This document shows positions 41,717 to 55,498 of a DNA stretch of 55,590 nt, piece by piece; position 1 is the first letter of the stretch, and each line of letters starts with the position of its first letter. The position numbers were made by a program, and so were the translations under genes. Under the pieces are notes generated by a model. That model made no database searches and had not been told where the DNA came from. It worked only from the letters and a program-made list of their open reading frames with translations. The stretch is taken from NCBI GenBank assembly GCA_013044075.1, contig JABEVG010000065.1, positions 1-55,590 of the forward strand, in the 5' to 3' direction. The DNA comes from Gallionella sp. (GTDB taxonomy: Bacteria; Pseudomonadota; Gammaproteobacteria; Burkholderiales; Gallionellaceae).

Positions 41717-43729
41717 ATGTCTACAGGTCTAGTCTTTGCTTTGTTGTGTGCGGTGGTTGCGATTCTGTACGGGGCGTTCTCGATACAATGGATACTCGGT
41801 AAAGCGACAGGCAGCGAGCGTATGCGCGCGATTGCCGCCGCCATACAGGAAGGCGCGTCCGCCTACCTGAAACGCCAATACACCGCCATCGCATGGGTCG
41901 GCGGTGCTCTGTTTTTTATCATCCTCATCGCCCTCGGCTGGCAGACTGCCATCGGTTTCGCCATCGGTGCGCTGCTCTCCGGCGCGACCGGATTCATTGG
42001 CATGAATGTGTCGGTGCGCGCCAACATCCGCACCGCCGAAGCGGCAAAGGAAAGTGTCAATGCCGCGCTCAACGTCTCATTCAAGGGCGGCGCGATCACC
42101 GGCATGCTGGTGGTGGGCCTGGGGCTGCTCGGCGTGGCGGGCTATTACGTGCTCCTGACCAGTACCGGCTCGACCGCCGGGCAAGCCACGCACGCCCTGG
42201 TGGGACTTGGCTTCGGCGGCTCGCTGATCTCTATCTTCGCGCGGCTGGGCGGCGGTATCTTCACCAAGGGCGCGGATGTCGGGGCCGACCTGGTGGGCAA
42301 GGTCGAAGCGGGCATCCCCGAGGATGACCCGCGCAATCCGGCGGTGATCGCCGACAACGTCGGCGACAACGTCGGCGACTGCGCCGGCATGGCGGCCGAT
42401 CTGTTCGAGACTTACGCCGTCACCATCATCGCCACGATGCTGCTCGGCGGTTTGCTGATGACCGGCAGCAATGCGGTGATCTACCCGCTGGTGCTGGGCG
42501 GTTTCTCCATCATCGCTTCCATCGTCGGCACGTTCTTCGTCACGGCGCGCGACGGCGGCCGCATCATGAACGCGCTATATCGCGGCCTGGCGGTCTCCGC
42601 CGTGCTGGCATTGCTTGCGTTCTACCCGCTCACCAAATGGATGATGGCGGACAACGGCATGTATAGCATCAACGCCCTGTACGGCTCGACTGTCATCGGC
42701 CTGCTGCTCACCGCCGCGCTGGTGTGGATTACCGAGTACTACACCGCGACCGAATTTGCGCCGGTGCGCCATATCGCGCAAGCCTCCACCACCGGCCACG
42801 GCACCAACATCATCGCCGGGCTGGGCGTATCGATGAAGTCCACCGCCGCGCCCGTCATCGCGGTGTGCCTCGCCATCTGGGGCGCGCACCATCTGGCCGG
42901 GTTGTACGGCATCGCCATCGCCGCCACTTCCATGCTGTCCATGGCGGGCATCATCGTGGCACTGGATGCTTACGGCCCGATCACCGACAACGCGGGGGGG
43001 ATCGCGCAAATGGCCGATCTGCCGGAAAACGTGCGTGTCATCACCGACGCGCTGGACGCGGTGGGCAACACCACCAAGGCCGTCACCAAAGGCTATGCCA
43101 TTGGTTCGGCCGGACTGGCCGCGCTGGTTCTCTTCGCCGACTACACCCATGCACTCACCGCCAGCGGTCACCACTTGACCTTCGACCTGTCCAACCACAT
43201 GGTCATCATCGGCCTGTTCATCGGCGGCATGGTGCCCTACCTGTTCGCCGCGATGGGCATGGAAGCCGTGGGGCGCGCGGCGGGTAGCGTGGTGGTCGAA
43301 GTGCGCCGCCAGTTCAAAGAGATACCCGGCATCATGGAAGGAACGGGCAAACCGCAGTACGGCACCTGCGTGGACATGCTGACCAAGGCCGCGATCAAGG
43401 AAATGATTGCACCCTCGCTGTTGCCGGTCGCCGTCCCCGTAGTGGTCGGCCTGACACTCGGCCCGCAAGCCCTCGGTGGCGTACTGGTCGGCACCATCAT
43501 CACCGGCATCTTCGTCGCCATCTCCATGACCACCGGCGGCGGCGCGTGGGACAACGCGAAAAAACACATCGAGGAAGGCAACTACGGCGGCAAAGGTTCG
43601 GAAGCGCACAAGGCCGCCGTGACGGGCGATACCGTGGGCGACCCCTACAAGGACACCGCCGGTCCTGCGGTGAATCCGCTGATCAAGATCATCAACATCG
43701 TCGCGCTGATGATTGTGCCCTTGCTCTGA
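41717..43729 (+). CDS. hppA: Membrane-bound proton-translocating pyrophosphatase (K+-independent type)
   Basis: 670 aa from the ATG at 41717 (GGGGGAAAATT upstream), about 15-16 transmembrane helices. Substrate-binding motifs include [20 protein letters not shown] and [18 protein letters not shown]. The K+-dependence switch reads GNTTKA, with Lys where K+-dependent enzymes have Ala, so it should be K+-independent and pump H+ using pyrophosphate. Such enzymes save energy in slow-growing autotrophs. It is monocistronic; a large hairpin follows. Confidence 0.96.
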   Translation: MSTGLVFALLCAVVAILYGAFSIQWILGKATGSERMRAIAAAIQEGASAYLKRQYTAIAWVGGALFFIILIALGWQTAIGFAIGALLSGATGFIGMNVSVRANIRTAEAAKESVNAALNVSFKGGAITGMLVVGLGLLGVAGYYVLLTSTGSTAGQATHALVGLGFGGSLISIFARLGGGIFTKGADVGADLVGKVEAGIPEDDPRNPAVIADNVGDNVGDCAGMAADLFETYAVTIIATMLLGGLLMTGSNAVIYPLVLGGFSIIASIVGTFFVTARDGGRIMNALYRGLAVSAVLALLAFYPLTKWMMADNGMYSINALYGSTVIGLLLTAALVWITEYYTATEFAPVRHIAQASTTGHGTNIIAGLGVSMKSTAAPVIAVCLAIWGAHHLAGLYGIAIAATSMLSMAGIIVALDAYGPITDNAGGIAQMADLPENVRVITDALDAVGNTTKAVTKGYAIGSAGLAALVLFADYTHALTASGHHLTFDLSNHMVIIGLFIGGMVPYLFAAMGMEAVGRAAGSVVVEVRRQFKEIPGIMEGTGKPQYGTCVDMLTKAAIKEMIAPSLLPVAVPVVVGLTLGPQALGGVLVGTIITGIFVAISMTTGGGAWDNAKKHIEEGNYGGKGSEAHKAAVTGDTVGDPYKDTAGPAVNPLIKIINIVALMIVPLL

Positions 43730-43815
43730 AAAATCAGGGCGGCCCTGCTGTCCATCGTGCTGTACACGTCAGGACAGTATCGAATCTGGTGTGACGGGCC
43801 ACCGGTCGTGAACAA

Positions 43816-43859
43816 CCTCTCTATGCCGAACTGCGCGAAGCGCGGTTTCGGGGAGAGGT
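43816..43859. terminator. Long imperfect hairpin after hppA
   Basis: ACCTCTC...CCGAA...CGCG on the left pairs with CGCGG...TTTCGG..GAGAGGT on the right around a short GAAGC centre. It is followed by ATCTTTTTG, so termination is plausible; it could also be a REP-type element. It lies 87 bp after the hppA stop. Confidence 0.5.
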
Positions 43860-43995
43860 ATCTTTTTGCCTGTCGCCAGTTCATAAAATCTTCATCCCCC
43901 TGTAAATAAAACGTAACCGAACCTTCCTAAAATATCCCTCCCGGCCCCACTTCTGTTTCCTCCGGCTCGATCAAGCAAGGTTTAAGGAGCGAAAA

Positions 43996-46683
<2,688 letters not shown>

Positions 46684-46731
46684 ACGGAGATTCGACGTGC
46701 GCCAACGCGCCGGTTGAAAATATTTTTAATT

Positions 46732-47718
46732 ATGGAAAACGAGCAATTCGATAACGTCAACTCGACCGTTGAATATCTGTCCAGGGATGTTCACGCCGTG
46801 CATGAATCGGCCAGTTGCATCCATGTGCTGGAATTGTTTCACGATGACAAGACGCGGTATGCGATACCCGTCGTAAACGATCAACACCGACCGGTCGGCA
46901 TCGTGGTGCGCCAGGACTACACCGATCATTTCAGCAAACAATACGTCAAGGAGCTGAGCGGCAGAAAGCCGATCACCTCGATGATGGACGAAAGCCCCAT
47001 CGTCGTTGATTGCAATACCGGGATAGACGACATCGCCCGCATCGTCCTGGATGCCGGCATCGAACATATGGTGAGCGGCTTTATCATCACCAAAGAAAAG
47101 CAATATCTGGGCATGGCCAACGGATACGACCTGCTCAAGGAAATGACCCGCCGCAAACAAAAGCATCTGTTTGGCCTGGCTCATTTCGACCAGCTGACCG
47201 GTCTGCCCAATCGCACCCTGCTGCTGGACCGTTTGAAGCAGGCCATCTCCGCTTCCAGCCGCACATCGCGCGTTATCTCCCTACTCTTCATCGATCTGGA
47301 CGGATTCAAGCCGGTCAATGACCTGCACGGCCATGCCATAGGCGATCACCTGTTAAAAGAAGTGGCGGAACGGTTGCGTTCCTGCATCCGGGAAGGCGAC
47401 ACCGCCGCCCGCCTGGGCGGGGACGAGTTCGTGGTCATCCTGCTTGAATCCGATCAGGATACCGCCAGCACGGTGGCGAACCGGATACTGGCGGCACTCA
47501 AAACCCCTTATGCATTCGGCAAGAAAAACATCTCCAGTATCTCGGCCAGCATAGGCATAGCGGAATATCCCCATCATGCGGATGAATTGGACGCGCTGTT
47601 ATTAGCGGCAGACCACGCGATGTATGTCGCCAAAAAGAGCGGCAAGGATCGTTATGCCGTGTTTACCCCACCTTCAGACCAAGCCGCGAACGAATACGGT
47701 CATCAATCACACTCCTGA
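46732..47718 (+). CDS. Diguanylate cyclase with CBS-like sensory module
   Basis: 328 aa from the ATG at 46732 (a TTG at 46714 is also possible; neither has a good ribosome-binding site). Residues about 1-140 contain a module homologous to that in the preceding kinase (YAIPVVNDQHRPVGIVVRQ, SGFIITKEKQYLGMANGYD). The GGDEF domain (about 155-315) has DQLTGLPNRTLL, IDLDGFKPVND and an intact RLGGDEF active site, so c-di-GMP synthesis is expected. No EAL domain and no obvious RxxD inhibitory site beyond the usual position. Separated from the kinase gene by 48 bp. Confidence 0.92.
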   Translation: MENEQFDNVNSTVEYLSRDVHAVHESASCIHVLELFHDDKTRYAIPVVNDQHRPVGIVVRQDYTDHFSKQYVKELSGRKPITSMMDESPIVVDCNTGIDDIARIVLDAGIEHMVSGFIITKEKQYLGMANGYDLLKEMTRRKQKHLFGLAHFDQLTGLPNRTLLLDRLKQAISASSRTSRVISLLFIDLDGFKPVNDLHGHAIGDHLLKEVAERLRSCIREGDTAARLGGDEFVVILLESDQDTASTVANRILAALKTPYAFGKKNISSISASIGIAEYPHHADELDALLLAADHAMYVAKKSGKDRYAVFTPPSDQAANEYGHQSHS

Positions 47719-47824
47719 TTGCACGTTTCCGCCAACTTCACTGCCGAATTTATTGACAGACACCGGTAAAGATAATTACATTCGCAGCATCTGATTCATC
47801 CACTTAGTCCACTCTGGAAACATC

Positions 47825-49792
47825 ATGTCCAACATCGAATCCACCCTGAACGAAACACGCGTTTTTAACCCGTCCTCCGAATTCGTCAAACAGGCCAATG
47901 TTTCCGGCATGGCGGCGTATCAGGCTATGTGCCAAGCCGCCGAACAGGACTACCCGGGATATTGGGCCAAGTTGGCGCGCGAATATGTGCAGTGGAAAAA
48001 ACCCTTCACAAAAGTGCTGGACGAAAGCAACGCGCCCTTCTTCAAGTGGTTCGAGGATGGCGAACTGAATATTTCTTATAACTGTCTGGATAAACACCTG
48101 GCGACACAGGCCGACAAGACCGCGTTGATCTTCGAGGCGGACGATGGCCGCGTGACCAAGGTCAGCTACCGCGACCTGCATACGCGCGTGTCCCAGTTTG
48201 CCAACGGGCTGAAGTCGCGCGGCATCAGGCAAGGCGACCGGGTCGTCATCTACATGCCGATGAGCATCGAAGCCGTGGTCGCCATGCAAGCCTGCGCGCG
48301 TATCGGCGCGATCCACTCCGTGGTGTTCGGCGGCTTTTCGTCCAAGAGTCTGCACGAACGCATCACCGATGCGCGAGCCGTTGCGGTCATCACCGCAGAT
48401 GCACAACTGCGCGGCGGCAAGGTCATGCCGTTGAAACCCGCTGTGGATGAGGCTTTATCCATGGGCAACTGCGACATGGTGCACAGCGTCATCGTCTATC
48501 GCCGCGCCGCTTGCGAAACGGCATGGAACGCGAAGCACAATATCTGGTGGCATGATTTGGTCGCGCAACAAAGCGCGGTGTGCGAACCGGCCTGGGTGAG
48601 CGCGGAGCATCCGCTGTTCATCCTCTACACTTCCGGCTCGACCGGCAAACCCAAAGGCGTGCAGCATTCTTCAGGCGGTTTTCTACTGGGCGCAATGGTG
48701 TCCATGCAATGGGTATTCGACTACAAGGCCAGCGACGTGTTCTGGTGTACCGCAGACGTGGGCTGGGTCACCGGGCATAGCTACGTGGCTTACGGACCGC
48801 TGGCAATGGGTGCCACACAAGTCATCTTCGAAGGCGTGCCGACCTACCCCGATGCCGGACGTTTCTGGAAAATGATCCAGGATCACAAGGTCACCACCTT
48901 CTACACCGCGCCTACCGCAATCCGCTCGCTGATCAAACTGGGCGGAGACCTGCCCAAACAATATGACCTATCTTCACTGCGCCTGCTCGGCAGTGTCGGT
49001 GAACCCATCAACCCCGAAGCCTGGATGTGGTATTACAACACCGTCGGCCAGGCGCGTTGCCCCATCGTGGACACCTGGTGGCAGACCGAAACCGGCTGCC
49101 ATATGATCGCGCCGTTGCCCGGAGCGATGCCGCTCAAGCCCGGCACCTGCACACTGCCGTTGCCAGGCATCATGGCCGCCATCGTCAATGAAGCCGGTGA
49201 CGAGGTACATGACCAACACGGCGGATTTCTGGTCATCAAGCGTCCTTTCCCCTCGCAGATCCGCGCCATCTGGGGCGACCCCGAACGCTATAAACAATCT
49301 TATTTTCCCGCCGAGATGCGCGGCGCGTATCTGGCCGGTGACTCGGCGCGCCGCGATGAAGATGGTTACTTCTGGATCATGGGACGCATCGACGATGTGC
49401 TGAATGTCTCCGGCCACCGTCTCGGCACGATGGAGATTGAGTCCGCGCTGGTATCCAATCCTTTGGTCGCCGAGGCCGCTGTGGTGGGCAAACCGCACGA
49501 CATCAAGGGGGAGGCCGTGGTCGCATTTGTGGTGTTGAAAGGCGCGCGTCCCGAAGACCCGGTCAAAGCCAAAGAAATCGCCGATACCTTGCGTGACTGG
49601 GTCGCCAAAGAGATCGGCCCGATCGCCAAACCGGACGAGATACGCTTTGGCGAGAATCTGCCCAAGACCCGTTCCGGCAAGATCATGCGTCGTTTACTCC
49701 GCGCATTGGCGAGGGGCGAGGAAATCACCCAGGACGTTTCCACATTGGAGAACCCTGCCATCTTGGAGCAACTCAAGAACGCGGTGCGCTAA
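47825..49792 (+). CDS. acsA: Acetyl-CoA synthetase
   Basis: 655 aa, the expected length for AMP-forming Acs. Adenylation motifs: [42 protein letters not shown] and the hinge [13 protein letters not shown]; the regulatory acetylation lysine is in [10 protein letters not shown] near the C-terminus. It makes acetyl-CoA from acetate, ATP and CoA in the cytoplasm. Monocistronic here. The 106-bp upstream gap shows no obvious operator. Confidence 0.97.
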   Translation: MSNIESTLNETRVFNPSSEFVKQANVSGMAAYQAMCQAAEQDYPGYWAKLAREYVQWKKPFTKVLDESNAPFFKWFEDGELNISYNCLDKHLATQADKTALIFEADDGRVTKVSYRDLHTRVSQFANGLKSRGIRQGDRVVIYMPMSIEAVVAMQACARIGAIHSVVFGGFSSKSLHERITDARAVAVITADAQLRGGKVMPLKPAVDEALSMGNCDMVHSVIVYRRAACETAWNAKHNIWWHDLVAQQSAVCEPAWVSAEHPLFILYTSGSTGKPKGVQHSSGGFLLGAMVSMQWVFDYKASDVFWCTADVGWVTGHSYVAYGPLAMGATQVIFEGVPTYPDAGRFWKMIQDHKVTTFYTAPTAIRSLIKLGGDLPKQYDLSSLRLLGSVGEPINPEAWMWYYNTVGQARCPIVDTWWQTETGCHMIAPLPGAMPLKPGTCTLPLPGIMAAIVNEAGDEVHDQHGGFLVIKRPFPSQIRAIWGDPERYKQSYFPAEMRGAYLAGDSARRDEDGYFWIMGRIDDVLNVSGHRLGTMEIESALVSNPLVAEAAVVGKPHDIKGEAVVAFVVLKGARPEDPVKAKEIADTLRDWVAKEIGPIAKPDEIRFGENLPKTRSGKIMRRLLRALARGEEITQDVSTLENPAILEQLKNAVR

Positions 49793-49985
49793 ACAACGAG
49801 TCTGCTCACCAACACCTGGGCGGACAGCCCCCGCAAAAACGCTCTGCCCCAAGCACCTCATCAGCCCCACCACCAAGGTTCGCATGACTGATTCAGTGGG
49901 CGTTGTGGTTGATGTTGATATTCATTGACCCGGATGCGCCGCCTCGGCTACCATCGCGCCACTTTTGACTATCAGAGGGCCGCCT

Positions 49986-51407
49986 GTGCCGTTGATTAGA
50001 CTTGTTTTTTCCCTGCTGCTCGCATGCATACTCTGCCCACCGGCACAAGCCGGGGAGTTGCTGGCCATGAGCACTGCCATCTCAGACAGCGTCGTGCCCA
50101 CATCGCTGACCTCGGCACGCAATATCACGCTCGAACTGCTTCCGGAAACCGCACCGGACAAGTCGGATCTGTGGGTACGCATCCGCAGCGGTTTCGCCAT
50201 GCGCGACCTGGACAGCCCTCTGATCGCCAAACATGAACAATGGTACGCGAGCCGTCCCGACTATGTGGCGCGCATGACCGAACGCGGTCGCCGCTATCTG
50301 TATTACATCACCGAAGAAGTGGAACGGCGCGGCATGCCCAGCGAGATCGCGCTGTTGCCCATGATAGAAAGCGCGTTCAACCCCGGGGCCTATTCGACCA
50401 GCAGTGCATCCGGCATCTGGCAATTCATCCCCTCCACCGGCAAACATTTCGGCATGCAGCAAAACTGGTGGTACGACGGCAGACGCGACGTGGTCGGGGC
50501 GACCAACGGCGCGCTGGATTACCTGCAAAAACTCCATACCCAGTTTGGCGATTGGGAGCTGGCGTTGGCCGCGTATAACTGCGGTGAAGGGGCGGTCGAA
50601 CGCGCGCAGAACCGCAATCGCCGCAAAGGCTTGCCGGTCAATTACACCAGCTTGAAACTCCCCCTCGAAACGCGCAATTACGTGCCTAAATTACTGGCGG
50701 TAAAAAATATCGTCGCCAATCCGGCCAGCTACGGCCTGGTGTTGCAGCCCATCGACAACCAGCCTTACTTCGCCGCCGTTGCCACCGAGAAGCAGATGGA
50801 CGTGAAAATGTTTGCCGAACTGGCGGACATCTCCATGGAAGAATTCACCGCACTCAATCCCGCGCATAACCGTCCGGTGATCCTGCAAGACCACAATGAC
50901 CTGATCCTGCTACCGGTAGACAAAGTGGAAACCTTTTTGACCAATCTGGAAAAGAACGACAAACCGCTGGTGAGTTGGCAGTCCTATCAACCCAAGAAGG
51001 GTGAACGTCTGGACCAACTCGCGCCGCGCTTCGGCCTGTCCGTCGCCACACTCAAGTCGGTCAACAGCCTTTCAGCGCGCACCAATACCAGCAGCGGACA
51101 AACCCTGCTGGTACCGCTCAACGGCGAAGCCAGCCGCACGGAACTGGAAGCGTTCAACATGCATCTGCTGCCGAACTACGGCAACGAGCGCACCCTACAG
51201 CACACCGTGCGCAAGGGTGAAACGTTGCGCGGCGTGGCCAAACGTTACCGCGTCAATGTTGCCGATCTGCGCTCCTGGAACAATCAAGTGAAAGCGATCA
51301 GGGTCGGACAGACGCTGACCATCATCCAGACAACCCGGCACAGGCACGGCCACCATTACGCGCAACACCACAGGAAATACGGCAACAAGAAATTGGCCAG
51401 GAATTGA
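49986..51407 (+). CDS. mltD: Membrane-bound lytic murein transglycosylase D-like (SLT plus LysM)
   Basis: 473 aa from the GTG at 49986 (AGAGGG about 8 bp upstream), giving a clean signal peptide (LVFSLLLACILCPPAQA). The SLT domain has the catalytic Glu in LLPMIESAFNPGAYST, SASGIWQFIPSTGKHFG and ALAAYNCGEGAVERA. The C-terminal half has LysM-type repeats, the last (HTVRKGETLRGVAKRY) clear and two earlier ones degenerate. Ends with a His-rich tail (RHRHGHHYAQHHRKYG). No lipobox is seen, unlike E. coli MltD. It cleaves peptidoglycan in the periplasm. Confidence 0.92.
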   Translation: MPLIRLVFSLLLACILCPPAQAGELLAMSTAISDSVVPTSLTSARNITLELLPETAPDKSDLWVRIRSGFAMRDLDSPLIAKHEQWYASRPDYVARMTERGRRYLYYITEEVERRGMPSEIALLPMIESAFNPGAYSTSSASGIWQFIPSTGKHFGMQQNWWYDGRRDVVGATNGALDYLQKLHTQFGDWELALAAYNCGEGAVERAQNRNRRKGLPVNYTSLKLPLETRNYVPKLLAVKNIVANPASYGLVLQPIDNQPYFAAVATEKQMDVKMFAELADISMEEFTALNPAHNRPVILQDHNDLILLPVDKVETFLTNLEKNDKPLVSWQSYQPKKGERLDQLAPRFGLSVATLKSVNSLSARTNTSSGQTLLVPLNGEASRTELEAFNMHLLPNYGNERTLQHTVRKGETLRGVAKRYRVNVADLRSWNNQVKAIRVGQTLTIIQTTRHRHGHHYAQHHRKYGNKKLARN

Positions 51408-51450
51408 ACGCCACACAAGGCAGCGCGGCAGCGCGACGGAAGTTGGCGTT
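51407..51450. terminator. Weak hairpin between convergent mltD and yqjK-like genes
   Basis: AACGCCA and TGGCGTT form 7-bp arms around a 30-base loop, overlapping the end of mltD. No T-run follows, so function as a terminator is doubtful. Confidence 0.3.
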
Positions 51451-51462
51451 TAGAGATACCCT

Positions 51463-51762
51463 TCAGAACCGCGAAGCTAGATTTTTCGCGAGGATAGACA
51501 CAGTACGGTAGGTTTTCCACAGACGCCACGCGCCCCTCGCCATCCCTGCCACACCGCGCCTACGCATGGCTACCAGTGCCGCCACTGCGGCGGTCAAAGC
51601 TGGATGTGACCGCACGTAATGCACAGCGGTCAGGCCTTGATCGGCCAATGCCAACGGGACTTGCCAGCGCGTGCCAAGCTCGACCACTTGCCCGCGCTGT
51701 CCGGCGATCCTCGCCAACAATTCCGCGCGATCCCGCATCACCCCTATCATTTTCTTATTCAT
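51463..51762 (-). CDS. YqjK-like protein, second copy
   Basis: 99 aa, with the same pattern as the protein at 10796-11167: basic helix (RDRAELLARIAGQRGQVVEL), LALADQGLTAVHYVRSHP, and a hydrophobic AALVAM segment followed by basic RRRGVAGMARG. The long C-terminal tail of the first copy is missing. It overlaps the upstream holin-like gene by 8 bp. Function unknown. Confidence 0.75.
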   Translation of the reverse strand: MNKKMIGVMRDRAELLARIAGQRGQVVELGTRWQVPLALADQGLTAVHYVRSHPALTAAVAALVAMRRRGVAGMARGAWRLWKTYRTVSILAKNLASRF

Positions 51763-52138
51763 GGCTACCGCCCAGCTGTTCCCTGTCCTTTGCCAACTCG
51801 GCTAGGCTAGTGGAAAAGAGTTTTGATTTAGCCCGCTTCTGGCCACGCAACAACACGAGCACCGACGCACCCAAGCAGAGAAAGAAGACACTCAGCGAAC
51901 CCAGTGCCGCCAGGCGATGATCGTCCCAAAACAGCACCACGATGAATACCGTCAGCAACAGCACGGCCAAGCCAAAACAGAACGCCGCCGCCACGGAGAG
52001 AAAGAACACCCGCGCCAGATACAGACGTTCTTCTTGCAACTCATTCGACAACAGCTCCAGCCGGGTCGAGACGATGGCGGACAGCGTGACCGCCAGCCGC
52101 TTAACCGACTCCATCAACCCGGCACGCTGCTCCGCCAT
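51755..52138 (-). CDS. Phage holin family / YqjE-like protein, second copy
   Basis: 127 aa. N-terminal amphipathic helix (RAGLMESVKRLAVTLSAIV, STRLELLSNELQEERLYLA), two transmembrane helices (about 45-70, 77-97), and LFSTSLAELAKDREQL tail shared with the first copy. It lies 3 bp after the DUF883 gene. The conserved RLELLSNE and FSTSLAELA motifs show the two copies are paralogues, not recent identical repeats. Confidence 0.82.
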   Translation of the reverse strand: MAEQRAGLMESVKRLAVTLSAIVSTRLELLSNELQEERLYLARVFFLSVAAAFCFGLAVLLLTVFIVVLFWDDHRLAALGSLSVFFLCLGASVLVLLRGQKRAKSKLFSTSLAELAKDREQLGGSHE

Positions 52139-52141
52139 GAT

Positions 52142-52471
52142 CTAACGGCCGCGACCGATCAACATACCGACGATCACGCCCACGCTGGCGGCGACACCGA
52201 CAGCCTTCCACGGATTATCGTGCACATACACATCCGTGGCCTTGGCGGCATATTTGGCCTTCTCTACCACTTCGGATTCCGCCGCATCAAGACGTGCCTT
52301 GGCCGCGATCAAATTCTCATAGATACGTTCACGCGCGGCACTGACCTTCTCGCCCGCCTGGCCGGCGGTCGCTTTCAACAACTCTTCGGTATCCGCCACC
52401 ACCACACGCAAGTCGCGCATCAGTTTTTCTTTGCCGACGTCACCGGCTCCTTCCATCGCTTTAGTGTTCAT
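52142..52471 (-). CDS. DUF883 (ElaB/YqjD-type) membrane-anchored protein, second copy
   Basis: 109 aa from the ATG at 52471, preceded by TTAAGGAGCAGATC. Helical body (RDLRVVVADTEELLKATAGQ, then EKAKYAAKATDVYVHDNPWK) and a C-terminal anchor (AVGVAASVGVIVGMLIGRGR). Close in sequence to the protein at 11544-11879, with the same downstream genes, so the whole three-gene set is duplicated in this genome. Confidence 0.88.
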   Translation of the reverse strand: MNTKAMEGAGDVGKEKLMRDLRVVVADTEELLKATAGQAGEKVSAARERIYENLIAAKARLDAAESEVVEKAKYAAKATDVYVHDNPWKAVGVAASVGVIVGMLIGRGR

Positions 52472-52557
52472 GATCTGCTCCTTAAACGTTACGTTAAAAG
52501 ACCCTGATTCCATGCTCTCTATCTGTCCTGCGACAGCGAGACTACTATGCGCCTTTT

Positions 52558-54408
52558 TTAACCCGATGCCAACGGCATGCCGACGATGCGCGGCACCGCT
52601 GCCAGCAAGCTCTTGGTGTAGTCGTGCTGCGGCGCGCGCAACACCTGTTCCGCCGTGCCGCGCTCCACCACTTTCCCCTGATACATCACGCACACCTCAT
52701 GCGCGAGATACTCCACCACCGCGAGGTTGTGGGTGATGAACAGATAACTCAAGCCCAATTCCGCTTGCAGCGATTTCAGCAGATTCAATATTTGCGCCTG
52801 CACCGAAACATCCAGCGCGGATGTCGGCTCGTCGCAGATTAATAGCCTGGGCGACACCGCCAGTGCGCGGGCGATAGCGATGCGCTGCCGCTGCCCGCCG
52901 GAAAACTCGTGCGGGTAACGCCACTTCGCGCTGCGCGCCAACCCGCATTTGTCCAACAACCCGTCGATATGCGCCTGCCGCGCAGAACTGCTACCGCCCA
53001 TATTCAACGCGCTCATGCCTTCTTCAAGTATCTCCGCCACACGCAGCTTGGGGTTGAGCGACGCGTAAGGATCCTGGAACACCATCTGCATCGCGGCGCG
53101 TCGGCTGCGCAATTCATCAGCCGCAAGCCCGATCAACTCGCTACCCGCGAACCGCACACTCCCATCCGTGGGGCGTATCAATTGCAGTAAAGCCTTGCCC
53201 AGCGTGGTCTTGCCGCAACCGGATTCGCCTACCAGTGCCAGGGTGCGCCCCTGGCTGATCTCCAGCGACACGCCATCCACCGCTTTCACGTATCCCGCCA
53301 CACGCTGCAAGATACCTTTGCGGATGGGGAAATGAACTTGCAAGTCGGAGACTTGCAAGAGCGGTTTGCGCGTAGCGGGTTGCACGTTGCCAAGCTCGGT
53401 TTGCTCGCTGTTGTCTTTAGCTACAAGCAACGAGCTACCCGCTACCGGCTCAGAATAAAGATGGCATCGCACCCCCTGCCTCTCGCCGATCTTCGTCCAC
53501 GCCGGTGTCTGCGCGTGGCACAACGCCCACGCCTTATCGCAACGCGGCGCGAAACGGCAACCTTGCGTAATGCTGCCCAGCGGCGGCACGCTGCCGGGGA
53601 TCGCCATCAATGCCCGATTGCGGGCTGCCGCATCTGGCAAGGCGGCAAACAGTTTTTGCGTGTAGGGATGCAGCGGGTTTGCGAACAGCTCGGAACGACT
53701 GGCTTGCTCGACGATCTCCCCGGCATACATCACCGCGACACGGTGCGCATTCTCCGCCACCACGCCGAGATCGTGCGTGATGAGCAACATCGCCATGCCG
53801 TTCTGACGTTGCGTGTCGCGCAGTAATTTCAGCACCTGTGCCTGTATGGTCACATCCAGCGCGGTGGTCGGCTCATCGGCGATGAGTAATTTCGGCTTGC
53901 CCGCCAATGCCATCGCGATCATTACGCGCTGTTTCATCCCGCCGGAGAACTGGAAGGGATATTCGGATACGCGACGTGCCGCGTCGGGGATACCGACCTG
54001 CTCCAGCAATTCGATACAAGACAGCAAAGCATCCGCTCCACCTATGCCTTGATGTAAAGCCAGCACCTCCGCGATCTGCTGTCCCACCGTCATCACCGGA
54101 TTCAGACTCAGTCCCGGTTCCTGGAAGATCATCGCCATCGTGCCGCCGCGCACCGCGCGCATCTCACGTTCAGGCAACTCCAACAGCGACACCTTTTCAA
54201 TCTGTGCCGCGCCACTTTTATTCACCACACCATCAGGCAGCAATCGCATCAACGACAACGCCGTCATCGACTTGCCACAGCCTGATTCACCAAGCAAAGC
54301 AAAAGTCTCGCCTGCCGCAATCTCAAACGAGATGCCATCGACAATGTTTGCGCCGTTGCGTAACGCGGTGGTAAGTGAATTAACCGACAGTAATGGATTC
54401 ATATTCAT
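52558..54408 (-). CDS. Tandem ATP-binding protein of a peptide-type ABC transporter (YejF-like)
   Basis: 616 aa with two full ABC modules. First: Walker A GESGCGKS, signature FSGGMKQRV, Walker [13 protein letters not shown], then an oligopeptide C-terminal extension with [14 protein letters not shown]. Second: Walker [10 protein letters not shown], signature FSGGQRQRI, Walker [13 protein letters not shown]. The fused form resembles YejF/GsiA. The linker (about 318-350) is encoded by a GTAGCGGGT/ACCCGCTAC inverted repeat read in frame. No permease or binding-protein gene is beside it: the integron integrase is directly upstream and overlaps its start by 4 bp. A later ATG six bases on is possible. 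Confidence 0.92.
   Translation of the reverse strand: MNMNPLLSVNSLTTALRNGANIVDGISFEIAAGETFALLGESGCGKSMTALSLMRLLPDGVVNKSGAAQIEKVSLLELPEREMRAVRGGTMAMIFQEPGLSLNPVMTVGQQIAEVLALHQGIGGADALLSCIELLEQVGIPDAARRVSEYPFQFSGGMKQRVMIAMALAGKPKLLIADEPTTALDVTIQAQVLKLLRDTQRQNGMAMLLITHDLGVVAENAHRVAVMYAGEIVEQASRSELFANPLHPYTQKLFAALPDAAARNRALMAIPGSVPPLGSITQGCRFAPRCDKAWALCHAQTPAWTKIGERQGVRCHLYSEPVAGSSLLVAKDNSEQTELGNVQPATRKPLLQVSDLQVHFPIRKGILQRVAGYVKAVDGVSLEISQGRTLALVGESGCGKTTLGKALLQLIRPTDGSVRFAGSELIGLAADELRSRRAAMQMVFQDPYASLNPKLRVAEILEEGMSALNMGGSSSARQAHIDGLLDKCGLARSAKWRYPHEFSGGQRQRIAIARALAVSPRLLICDEPTSALDVSVQAQILNLLKSLQAELGLSYLFITHNLAVVEYLAHEVCVMYQGKVVERGTAEQVLRAPQHDYTKSLLAAVPRIVGMPLASG
53372..53445. repeat. GTAGCGGG-type inverted repeat inside the ABC ATPase gene
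   Basis: GTAGCGGGT (53372-53380) and ACCCGCTAC (53437-53445) are perfect 9-bp inverted arms. The element encodes part of the inter-domain linker. A relative lies at 38934-38969. Confidence 0.55.
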
Positions 54409-55400
54409 CTATCCAGCGGACTCACCACACCCTTGCCGCCTTTGTTCAGCACATGGGTATAGATCATGGTGGTGGAAACATCGGAATGGCCGAGTAGCTC
54501 TTGCACGGTACGGATGTCATAGCCGCTTTGCAAAAGATGGGTGGCAAATGAATGGCGCAAGGTATGCGGCGTGGCAGGCTTAGTGAGCCCTGCATCACGC
54601 ACGGCTTGCTTCACTGCGCGCTGCACGCCCTTCTCATCGACATGATGGCGGCGCGTCTTGCCCGAACGCGGATCGACCGACAAATTTTTCGAGGGGAACA
54701 CATATTGCCAGCCCCAATCGCGCCCAGCAGTCGGATATTTTTTGTCCAGCGCGAACGGCAGATACACCTCGCCATACCCCGCAGCCAAATCCTCTTCATG
54801 CAAGGTTTTAACCTTCGCCAAATGTGCCTTAAGCTGCACCACCACGGCATCAGGCAACATCGTTACCCTGTCCTTAAAGCCCTTTCCCTCGCGCACAATG
54901 ATCTCGTGCCGTGCAAATTCCACATCCTGCACCCGCAAGCGAACCGCCTCCATCAAGCGCATGCCGCCGCCATATAACAAAGACGCAATCAACAAATGCG
55001 AACCACTCAAACGCGACAACAGCGACTGCACCTCCGCCACCGTCAATACGACCGGAAGTTTCTTCGGGGCTTTTGCTTGCGTCACATTATCCAGCCAAGA
55101 CAACTGAATTTCTAACACCTCGCGGTACAGAAACAAAATCGCACTCTTGGCTTGGTTCTGCGTGGAAGCCGACACCCGCCCCGCCACGGCCAGATGTGTC
55201 AGAAATGCCTTGACCTCCTGCGCCCCTAAATCTTTCGGGTGGGTCTTGCCATGGAAGTAAATGTAACGTTTAATCCAATCGACATACGTTTGCTCAGTGC
55301 GTATGGCATAGTGCTTCACCCGCAACTTATCGCGGACTTGGTCAAGCAATTTGGGAGGTTTAATCGTGGTGCTTTTCTCAGAGATATTAGGGGTTGCCAT
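54405..55400 (-). CDS. intI: Integron integrase (IntI-type tyrosine recombinase)
   Basis: 331 aa from the ATG at 55400 (GAGGTGAAATT upstream). N-terminal SAM-like domain (about 17-110) with [17 protein letters not shown]. Catalytic residues R148 (GGGMRLMEA), H279, R282 (TPHTLRHSF), H305 (LLGHSD) and the nucleophile Y314 (TMIYTHV) are all present. The segment at about 214-238 ([20 protein letters not shown]) is the extra motif that separates IntI from XerC/D. The enzyme recombines attC and attI sites to capture gene cassettes. It appears intact and functional. As in other integrons, cassettes would lie on its 5' side, beyond the window's right edge. Confidence 0.94.
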   Translation of the reverse strand: MATPNISEKSTTIKPPKLLDQVRDKLRVKHYAIRTEQTYVDWIKRYIYFHGKTHPKDLGAQEVKAFLTHLAVAGRVSASTQNQAKSAILFLYREVLEIQLSWLDNVTQAKAPKKLPVVLTVAEVQSLLSRLSGSHLLIASLLYGGGMRLMEAVRLRVQDVEFARHEIIVREGKGFKDRVTMLPDAVVVQLKAHLAKVKTLHEEDLAAGYGEVYLPFALDKKYPTAGRDWGWQYVFPSKNLSVDPRSGKTRRHHVDEKGVQRAVKQAVRDAGLTKPATPHTLRHSFATHLLQSGYDIRTVQELLGHSDVSTTMIYTHVLNKGGKGVVSPLDR

Positions 55401-55426
55401 AATTTCACCTCAAATAGAAACAAGGC

Positions 55427-55453
55427 ATTGCAAAACGGATGCCAGAATATACA
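55427..55453 (+). promoter_or_regulatory. Possible cassette promoter in the intI upstream region
   Basis: TTGCAA (55427) and TATACA (55448) with a 15-bp spacer point rightward, towards the expected cassette position. The spacing is short and the match modest. Confidence 0.25.
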
Positions 55454-55498
55454 CCGTGAAGGTGCCTTTCGAGGCATTTTTTAGGGTGTCTACTTTAC

